Source of the DNA: Geobacter sp. UBA6802
GTDB taxonomy: Bacteria; Desulfobacterota; Desulfuromonadia; Geobacterales; Pseudopelobacteraceae
Direction of reading: 5' to 3'
Length of the DNA stretch: 12,414 bases
Assembly (NCBI GenBank): GCA_002452325.1
Contig: DKFG01000191.1
Span: forward strand, 665-13,078
Translations under genes and position numbers: made by a program
The notes under the pieces: generated by a model
Databases searched by the model: none
What the model was told of the DNA's origin: nothing
What the model saw: the letters and a program-made list of their open reading frames with translations, nothing else
In this document: positions 1 to 5,616 of the stretch, one piece after another
Layout: each line of letters begins with the position of its first letter
Numbering within the stretch: position 1 is the first letter of the stretch

Positions 1-25
1 GGGCGGGTTTGAAACCCGCCCCTAC
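1..25. repeat. Palindromic repeat at the 3' end of the operon, cut by the window edge
   Basis: Bases 1-9 and 13-21 are perfect inverted copies (GGGCGGGTT / AACCCGCCC) around a 3-base centre. The right arm continues as CCTAC to base 25, so the full palindrome probably extends left of the window with a matching GTAGG. Read on the minus strand, the repeat begins inside the last codon of the 613-residue phosphoesterase gene and supplies its TAG stop at 22-24. The GC-rich stem could slow or end transcription of the operon, but no U-tract is visible because the window stops here. Short palindromes of this type are often dispersed through genomes; whether this one is cannot be seen from one window. 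Confidence 0.7.
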
Positions 26-1863
26 ATGATCGGCGTTCCTGCGTTGGCAATTACCGTCTGCATTGCCGGGGTTAATTGCACTACCAGTTCGGCATTTATC
101 GAGTGAGAAGTAGCATCGGTAAAAGGTATATTCTGCGTTATTCGCGCGGTGGCGATTGCATTACCCCGTGATGTGGTTGCAGGGGATGCTTCCGAGACTG
201 CTGTGTCAACATTGGTGATGATGATTGAGACCGTGTTGTTACTGTTGCGGTAAAGCCTGAAGGTCCGGAACTGTTGCGGGAAATCCCGTAGTGACGACGT
301 CTCCACCTCCCAGAAACTGCGGGTTTGGTCAGTGGGATGGATTTGCGGTGTGACGGTGTTCATATGGCGGTGTCCGGCGATCCACATGATCAGGTTCGGA
401 TAGCCTTGAAGTATGTCAAGCAATGATTGAGGAGTGCCACTTGATGTTGGATAATCATTAACAACGGAAAAGGGCTCCGGGAGAAACAGGTGCATACGTT
501 GAGGATTTAAGGCCACCTGGGATGGATCAGTCACCAGATTTGTGTACACATTAAACGGAATATGTGCTGCAATTATCATCAGCAGGTCATCTTTCTGCCC
601 GGCCTGCAGCTCATTTTTCAGCCAGTCCAGTCGAATCTGGTCAAGAGCGGCCCCGGCGTAGTTTGGCTGACCTTCTCCCTTGCAGGTGTCATCCAGCACG
701 ATCACCTTGATCGGGATATTTGCCTTGGGCACAAAACTGTAGCAGGCAAAACTGGCTCTTTCGCTAACGGGAACCAGGTTAATATTCGGATTGGATGCAA
801 CCAGATGAAAGCCATGTCCCACCGGGGTTGATGTAGTGTTAAAAAACTCACGTATCCAGTTCTGGCTTGAGGAGGTCAGGGTTGAAAGTGAACGGCGATT
901 GGGGTCGGCAACAATGGTTGGGGGGATTTTATAGTCAGTTATCAGCCCCGAGAAGATCACCGGGCCCAATGGATCAGAACCGTCAATCACACCTGAATAA
1001 TACGGTCCTGGCTTGGTTATGCTCTCACATGGAGAATCCGAACTGTCTGTGGTCATTACGGCACTGGAGATATGGGCAGTCTGGTACAGTTCGCTCTCAT
1101 AGCATGACCCCATCCAGAACTGATCGTGGTTCCCCAGAACCTGATACCAGGGGATTGATTTGTCCAGTCCGGCTGCCTGGTACGACTTCTGGTAATCAAT
1201 GGTGTTGGCTCCGATATGAGCGCCGGAACTGGGGGTAATCACCTTGCCGTCAATCACGTCAATATACCAGCGCAGCTCGTTATACTGGGTATTGTTGCAG
1301 GCATCACCAAGCCCGATCCCGAAGTCAAGAGGCGTTTTCTTGTGAACTGCATTGATTGTCTGAACAGCGGCATCAAGAACATGAGTGGTTGCAAGCACAA
1401 CCGGCGAATAAGCCGAAGAGTTTATATTTGGTGAACCGAATGACTGGCTCCACTCGAAATACAGCGGTTGGGCCGGGGATTCCTTATCAGTAATATGCAC
1501 ATCGGTTATGGTGAAAAAAGACAGCAGGTGGGCAACATTGGGCGCTTTTGTCGCTATGGTTTCCCATACCGTATGCGTCTGCCCGGACCCCCTGGTCCAT
1601 GAACTGTAATTGTACTGGGTGTACAGGGGCAGATCTTTGGGATTTAACTTTGGCGCAGTCGCTGATATTGGAACCGGGAAAATCTGCTGTTCTGTAGTTG
1701 TATAGACCGTTTTCGAAATCGGCCATTGCACAACCTGTGTCGTATCGCTGCTGCAGCCGATGTTCAACGTGGTCAAATACATGCAGGCAACGGTGCCTGC
1801 TGAGTACTTCATGAAATCCCGTCGTGAGACTTCACTAAACTTTGTTGGATCATTGTTCGTCAT
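22..1863 (-). CDS. Tat-exported metallophosphoesterase (large-insert, calcineurin-like family), paralog of the gene at 5617-7686
   Basis: The protein is 613 residues. It opens with a twin-arginine signal, EVSRRDFMKYSAG (Arg14-Arg15), and a cysteine at 37 after a short hydrophobic stretch, so it may be a Tat-routed lipoprotein; the residues before Cys37 (NIG) are a poor lipobox. All calcineurin-like metal-site motifs are present but far apart: TDVHITD (Asp121, His123), GLGDACN (Asp187), GNHD (244-247), AAHIP (His434) and AGHRH (497-500). This spacing matches the described families of large-insert, Tat-type metallophosphoesterases (TIGR03767/TIGR03768 type, from memory). The predicted role is hydrolysis of phosphoesters outside the inner membrane; the substrate is unknown. 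The ATG at 1863 has AAAGGAG 6 bases upstream. The gene starts 20 bp after the histidine-phosphatase lipoprotein and is the last of the run. It aligns along its whole length with the 689-residue paralog but lacks about 50-60 residues near the C-terminus. Its stop codon lies in a palindromic repeat. Confidence 0.9.
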   Translation of the reverse strand: MTNNDPTKFSEVSRRDFMKYSAGTVACMYLTTLNIGCSSDTTQVVQWPISKTVYTTTEQQIFPVPISATAPKLNPKDLPLYTQYNYSSWTRGSGQTHTVWETIATKAPNVAHLLSFFTITDVHITDKESPAQPLYFEWSQSFGSPNINSSAYSPVVLATTHVLDAAVQTINAVHKKTPLDFGIGLGDACNNTQYNELRWYIDVIDGKVITPSSGAHIGANTIDYQKSYQAAGLDKSIPWYQVLGNHDQFWMGSCYESELYQTAHISSAVMTTDSSDSPCESITKPGPYYSGVIDGSDPLGPVIFSGLITDYKIPPTIVADPNRRSLSTLTSSSQNWIREFFNTTSTPVGHGFHLVASNPNINLVPVSERASFACYSFVPKANIPIKVIVLDDTCKGEGQPNYAGAALDQIRLDWLKNELQAGQKDDLLMIIAAHIPFNVYTNLVTDPSQVALNPQRMHLFLPEPFSVVNDYPTSSGTPQSLLDILQGYPNLIMWIAGHRHMNTVTPQIHPTDQTRSFWEVETSSLRDFPQQFRTFRLYRNSNNTVSIIITNVDTAVSEASPATTSRGNAIATARITQNIPFTDATSHSINAELVVQLTPAMQTVIANAGTPIM

Positions 1864-1883
1864 AACACACTCCTTTAATAGGT

Positions 1884-3383
1884 TTAGAACAGCGGCGCCG
1901 TGGCAGGCAGCTTCGAAGAATCAATCCCTTCGCACAAGGCATTGTGTACGGTCAGATTGCCTTGAGCATCAAAGATCACGGTCCAGATAGTGTCGTAGTC
2001 TTCAGATGGCCAGCCGCCTGTTGGTGGGCCTGTCGTATCCAGCAACGGCAGGTTGCTGCCATAGCTTTTGATCAGGGCATTGATAAACGGTCTGATATGC
2101 CCGGATTCCCATGCCACCAGCACGGTTTGATTCGAAAATTTGCCGCCGGTAAAGAAAAACGTGCTGGTATTGTTCGCTATGGTTTGATCGGTCGGGTCAG
2201 TTGATGTTCCAAAAGATATGCTTGCTGCCAGGTAATAGGGCAGATTGTTGGCGATAGCGTAAGGCAGTACGGTGAGTGCGGGCCTGACATACGAAACATG
2301 GAGATCACGATTGGGGTACCACAAACCGGCAGGATCAATCGAATACACCAGACCAGGATTAATTTTTCCCCTCAGCGTAGTGGCAAGGGATAGTGCTCGC
2401 CATTGACCTGCAGCCACGTAGTTGCCGTCGTCAAATCCAAATCCGGGATCAGGATGCGCCTCTGCATGCCGTACAATATATACCGTCGAATTGGTATTTA
2501 CGCCGGCCGGAATGGAAACACCATTCACGCCACCGGTCAGCACTGTGCTGAAATACGGCTGATATCTGTTTGTGCATGCCGCACTCGGCACCGGTGACGG
2601 GAGTACCGGATAGGTTGGCGGAGGAGTCAGATTGCTGTTGTAGGTGACCAGATCGGCTTTTCCGGATGTCGTCGGTAGTGATACCGCATAGACGTAATTG
2701 GAGCCGGTATAGGCAGTAGGAAGATTCAAGTTGTAGCCGTACCGGGTGTTGATTTTTAGCAGCATTGCCCTGACCGTCTCCCAGGGAGCGGAGAAAACAT
2801 AAAAGCCCGGGGTTTTACTGTCGATGATCCCTGCTACGAGGGTGTCGTTAATTTCTGCGGTATTGTTGAAATCCAGGCCACTGCAGTTTGTGCAATAGGC
2901 TGGCGGAGTGGGAACGCCGTTCGGCACTCCCTCCCTTCTGGCATAGGACACATTGACAGGGTAGTTGTTGCCAGTATAGGTGCTCCCGTTCCCGTCAACA
3001 TGCAGTGTTATCTGGTTGAGCAGGGCAAACTGCTGGATGAAACCGATTGCCGCCATATCAGGATAGTTGTTTGCGGTCTGTAGATGGCTCATCGGTGAAA
3101 TGGTATAGATGCTGTTTACGTTCTTTCCGCCCAGCACCTGCTGTTTCAGGTAGGTAGCCAGCATAAGTGAGCGATTGAGTCCCTGGCTGGTAAGATTTGC
3201 CGTGTCCGGCTGGATATCGCCGGGCGTGTTATAGGCCAGATCCGGGCTAACCACAAAGATCAGGTTGATGTTGCTGGGGCTGAGCGGAGCCGGTTGACTT
3301 GAACCTGAATCGTTTGCACAGCCTGCCAGCAGTGTCAGGGCAAGCATCAGGAGCAACGACCATACCGCAGTAATTTTTTTCAT
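1884..3383 (-). CDS. Lipoprotein with two histidine-phosphatase-like halves
   Basis: The protein is 499 residues. The ATG at 3383 is chosen over a longer frame beginning at 3431 because it has GGAGG 9 bases upstream and starts directly with a lipoprotein signal (MKKITAVWSLLL...LLAGC, lipid Cys22). The extra upstream codons come from a palindromic repeat. The C-terminal half carries VYIVRHAEAHP (Arg305, His306, Glu308), the phosphohistidine motif of the phosphoglycerate-mutase/histidine-phosphatase superfamily, followed by AAGQWRALSLATTL. The expected second catalytic histidine (WxH...I) reads WESGHI, so Ser427 sits where His is usual and His429 lies two residues later. The N-terminal half repeats the fold pattern (LTSQGLNRSLMLATYL, SIYTISPMSHLQTA, then PWETVRAML) but has VVSPD in place of RHG. 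It is therefore probably a secreted, membrane-anchored phosphatase or phosphate-ester-binding protein. Activity is uncertain, and the superfamily assignment rests mainly on the RHAE segment. Confidence 0.82.
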   Translation of the reverse strand: MKKITAVWSLLLMLALTLLAGCANDSGSSQPAPLSPSNINLIFVVSPDLAYNTPGDIQPDTANLTSQGLNRSLMLATYLKQQVLGGKNVNSIYTISPMSHLQTANNYPDMAAIGFIQQFALLNQITLHVDGNGSTYTGNNYPVNVSYARREGVPNGVPTPPAYCTNCSGLDFNNTAEINDTLVAGIIDSKTPGFYVFSAPWETVRAMLLKINTRYGYNLNLPTAYTGSNYVYAVSLPTTSGKADLVTYNSNLTPPPTYPVLPSPVPSAACTNRYQPYFSTVLTGGVNGVSIPAGVNTNSTVYIVRHAEAHPDPGFGFDDGNYVAAGQWRALSLATTLRGKINPGLVYSIDPAGLWYPNRDLHVSYVRPALTVLPYAIANNLPYYLAASISFGTSTDPTDQTIANNTSTFFFTGGKFSNQTVLVAWESGHIRPFINALIKSYGSNLPLLDTTGPPTGGWPSEDYDTIWTVIFDAQGNLTVHNALCEGIDSSKLPATAPLF

Positions 3384-3392
3384 CTGCACAAT

Positions 3393-3397
3393 CCTCC
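3393..3397 (-). promoter_or_regulatory. Ribosome binding site fixing the start of the histidine-phosphatase lipoprotein
   Basis: Minus-strand GGAGG lies 9 bases before the ATG at 3383. No comparable site precedes the longer in-frame start at 3431, which would lie inside the palindromic repeat. This supports the shorter, signal-peptide-first protein. Confidence 0.75.
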
Positions 3398-3402
3398 GTG
3401 GA

Positions 3403-3430
3403 TGTTCCCCGAGCGAAGTCGAAGGGAACA
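3403..3430. repeat. Short imperfect palindromic repeat between two lipoprotein genes
   Basis: TGTTCCC (3403-3409) and GGGAACA (3424-3430) are perfect inverted arms. Inside them CGA/TCG (3410-3412 / 3419-3421) extend the stem past a two-base bulge, around the loop GCGAAG. It fills most of the 60-bp gap between the acid-sphingomyelinase-like gene and the histidine-phosphatase lipoprotein gene. The GAGCGAAGTCGAAGGG pattern resembles short dispersed palindromes common in many bacterial genomes (from memory). There is no U-tract, so a terminator is not supported; an mRNA processing or stability role is possible. Confidence 0.6.
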
Positions 3431-3443
3431 ACAGATCAACCCG

Positions 3444-4856
3444 TCAATACGAGTTCACACAAGCGATAAAATCCGGTTGGCCCATGTTCCCGATACCGCA
3501 CCAGTAAATCGGCCAATTGGTGTCTGTTATGGAGTTTAAGGCGTTGTTACCGGAATAGTAATACCCCCGGTACAGCGCCTGTTTGGCACTATTTGTATAA
3601 AAGACAGGGAAAAGCTGCGTTAAAGAGTCATTCAAAAAGCCTTGCACCGAATATGCTGTTGAAAACCTGTAATAGGTAGTGAACTGTAGCGGCTTGGCAG
3701 TAAGGTCATAGTTTAGCGAAACATAGTCGCTGGATTTGAGGGTATCGCGAGCAACGGTAAGAACCTTAAAAGCAGGATCATTGCCAGAGCGGGTGGATAT
3801 GGCAGGCGCTATTGCAACCACTTCTGAAGAGGGTAGAATCCGGTATTCATCCATATGGGTATGCCCGGCAAGCGTCATGGTTATAACGCCGGGATATTTT
3901 GCAACGGTCTGCAGAAAACCGGTCTGATACGCTGTTTTCCACATCATTATGGCGCTGCTTGCATCAATATGCCCCTTGCTGTCAGCAAGCTTGGCAGTTC
4001 TGTAATAATCTGCGCCTGGCGGTACATGCATCAGCAGCCACACCTTTTTACCGCTCGCCTTGGCTGAAGCCAGTTTTGCATCAAACCAGGCAAGCTCGGC
4101 GTTTACCGCAGCATCGTTGTTAGTGGTGATATAGGTGGAAAATTCCACGGTATTAAGCCCTATCACCATCAGATTTTTCCCAGGCAGTTCTGCAGCGTAA
4201 TAGCCACCCTTTTTATAGGAAGTCAGAAACTCCTGGTGATCAACGGTGCCGGTCAAAAATTTCGAGTAAAAAAGCTCTGCAGTATTGGCAAGAAACGTGC
4301 TGTCCGGCCCGGTGTCGTCGTAGGAATCGTTATTTCCCAAGGCAAACATGACCGGGATAGAGCCCACCGACGCTTTCACCTGATCCATAAAAAAGGCCAC
4401 CGTCTTATCAGCAAAAGTCTTCATTGCCGCTACGTCTGCATCGTTTCGAGGGGTGGTCTGGGTCGGGTTGCCGCTATAGTTCTGATAAAACTGTTCCGAA
4501 AAACTATGCACCAGGATATCGCCGGTAAAGATAACCAGCGGACTTTCCCCCAGATTCTGCTTGATGCTTGAGAGTGCCAGCGCAAACAAGGGATAGTTGG
4601 CATCACTGCCGAATGCTGAAGGCTCCAGCAGCGTCGAGGTTTTGAAAATAGCTGCCCACTGGCTGGCATCTGCAACAACGAGTTGTTTAAAAAGTTTTGC
4701 GTCATAATAGGGGTTAAAATGCACATCCGAGAACACCACCACCGGAAAATTGGTGTTGCTGTTATTGGTGTCACTCCCGCATGCAGCCAGCTGCAACAGA
4801 AGCATCAGGGCAAAAACCAGACTGAAAAGCCTGAAATTCCGGTAGTGCATGTTCAT
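3444..4856 (-). CDS. Lipoprotein metallophosphoesterase, acid-sphingomyelinase-like
   Basis: The protein is 470 residues from the ATG at 4856, which has GGAGGG 4 bases upstream. The ATG at 4850, two codons later, is 10 bases from the same site and is equally possible; a TTG at 4868 overlaps the binding site and is unlikely. The N-terminus is a lipoprotein signal ending LQLAAC (lipid Cys26). Calcineurin-like motifs in order are FSDVHFNPYYD (Asp44, His46), FTGDILVH (Asp113), LGNND (174-177, with Asn in the usual His position of GNHD, as in acid sphingomyelinases), MHVPPG (His277) and AGHTH (331-334). The stretch PAISTRSGNDPAFKVL near residue 355 matches the acid sphingomyelinase/SMPDL3 pattern. 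Expected activity is hydrolysis of phosphodiester or phosphomonoester head groups at the outer face of the membrane. Whether the substrate is sphingomyelin, another phospholipid or a nucleotide cannot be told. It lies in the same operon direction as the two Tat metallophosphoesterases but is not closely related to them. Confidence 0.88.
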   Translation of the reverse strand: MNMHYRNFRLFSLVFALMLLLQLAACGSDTNNSNTNFPVVVFSDVHFNPYYDAKLFKQLVVADASQWAAIFKTSTLLEPSAFGSDANYPLFALALSSIKQNLGESPLVIFTGDILVHSFSEQFYQNYSGNPTQTTPRNDADVAAMKTFADKTVAFFMDQVKASVGSIPVMFALGNNDSYDDTGPDSTFLANTAELFYSKFLTGTVDHQEFLTSYKKGGYYAAELPGKNLMVIGLNTVEFSTYITTNNDAAVNAELAWFDAKLASAKASGKKVWLLMHVPPGADYYRTAKLADSKGHIDASSAIMMWKTAYQTGFLQTVAKYPGVITMTLAGHTHMDEYRILPSSEVVAIAPAISTRSGNDPAFKVLTVARDTLKSSDYVSLNYDLTAKPLQFTTYYRFSTAYSVQGFLNDSLTQLFPVFYTNSAKQALYRGYYYSGNNALNSITDTNWPIYWCGIGNMGQPDFIACVNSY

Positions 4857-4876
4857 AAAACCCTCCAATTAAGGTA

Positions 4877-5040
4877 TCACTGGGCAAGAAATCGGCTTGC
4901 AGCTTGGGCAGACTTGGGCCGGATTGGATCTGCCTGTTGTAGTGTAAAGACCGACTGCAGCCGTGCGATCATGACCGGATCAGTAAACAGCGTACCCACC
5001 TCGCGGTTCTGAATCAGCGAGGTGTTGGTCAGATTCTCTG
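4877..5040 (-). pseudogene. C-terminal remnant of a phospholipase-D-family gene
   Basis: In the minus frame ending at the TGA at 4877-4879, the bases read ENLTNTSLIQNREVGTLF, then TDPVMIARLQSVF, then about 22 more residues to the stop, roughly 53 codons in all. The pattern (S/P)xNLTxTSLxxNREVG followed by a D...L...F helix is typical of the last strand and helix after the second HKD motif in secreted phospholipase-D-type proteins. No start codon or HKD motif exists upstream: the frame closes at a TGA at 5048-5050, inside the membrane-protein gene, whose own 3' end overlaps this stump. The simplest reading is a deletion joining an upstream gene to the last part of a PLD gene. The family call rests on a short motif and is fairly, not fully, secure. 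Confidence 0.65.
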
Positions 5041-5541
5041 GCCCTTTTCATGACCGCCAAAAAACATCGTGATTACCTTGTCTTTGCCAATGGCGCGCAC
5101 CAGTTCCCGCATGGAGCAGTAGATAAAAAAGAGTACAACCAGCCAGATCTGAATCAACAAGAAGTGAGGCCAGACGGTCTCTGCCAGCAAATGCCGGTGC
5201 GCTTCCATCAAGCCACCGTGCTTTCGCAACAACGGCACAATACTCTCCAGATATTGGACAAGAACCGCTGCCAGCAAATAGATCAGGCATTTCCAGGAGG
5301 CCTTATAGATCAACTGCCGGTCGGGAAATCTGTTTACAAAGGGGAGCTTGTCAACCAACAGCACCACTTTGCCGATCAGAAACGCTCCGACAAACGCAGA
5401 GCCGAATCCGGTCCAGGAGATGCCATACTCGCTCAAGATCAGCCGTTTGGTGATCAGAATCAGGATAAAAGCGACGAAGAAAAAAACCGCTGGCGGAAGC
5501 AGTTCAAGGAAGTCGTGCTTGATGGCGGTGAACAGCTTCAT
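5029..5541 (-). CDS. Small integral membrane protein, four predicted helices, unknown function
   Basis: The protein is 170 residues. The ATG at 5541 is preceded by AGGAAAGG with a 7-base spacer, better than an in-frame start 12 codons earlier. Hydrophobic segments lie near residues 15-33, 46-64, 84-104 and 124-143, joined by short charged loops, so it is an inner-membrane protein with four likely helices. No catalytic motif is recognised. It sits between the first Tat metallophosphoesterase and the acid-sphingomyelinase-like lipoprotein, just after a strong hairpin. A link to transport, anchoring or signal sensing for the secreted enzymes is only a guess. Its last residues (EKGQRI) and stop codon come from sequence that overlaps the phospholipase-D remnant, so the natural C-terminus may have been lost or changed by a deletion. 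Confidence 0.8.
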   Translation of the reverse strand: MKLFTAIKHDFLELLPPAVFFFVAFILILITKRLILSEYGISWTGFGSAFVGAFLIGKVVLLVDKLPFVNRFPDRQLIYKASWKCLIYLLAAVLVQYLESIVPLLRKHGGLMEAHRHLLAETVWPHFLLIQIWLVVLFFIYCSMRELVRAIGKDKVITMFFGGHEKGQRI

Positions 5542-5564
5542 TGGTGACCTTTCCTGTTCATGAT

Positions 5565-5601
5565 AAAGGCTCAACAAGCGCTTCTTGCCTGTTGAGCCTT
5601 T
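5565..5601 (-). terminator. Strong hairpin between the Tat phosphoesterase and membrane-protein genes (attenuator or terminator)
   Basis: AAAGGCTCAACA (5565-5576) and TGTTGAGCCTTT (5590-5601) are perfect 12-base inverted arms. In minus-strand RNA the stem can grow to 15 pairs with one G-U pair and a 7-base loop. On the minus strand it is followed only by UUUAUCAU, a weak U-tract. On the plus strand it is followed by GTCTTTT. It starts 15 bp after the stop of the 689-residue gene and ends 23 bp before the start of the membrane-protein gene. No room is left for an obvious new promoter, so partial read-through is the likely arrangement. Confidence 0.6.
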
Positions 5602-5616
5602 GTCTTTTAGCTCGGA

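Noticed and set aside
1884..3431. Longer 515-residue start for the histidine-phosphatase lipoprotein
   Set aside because: The extra 16 codons come from the palindromic repeat and would put a charged stretch before the lipoprotein signal.
5050..5547. Open frame of 165 codons on the plus strand opposite the membrane protein
   Set aside because: The minus frame has clear hydrophobic helices and a ribosome binding site; the plus frame is Gln/Asp-rich with no family resemblance.
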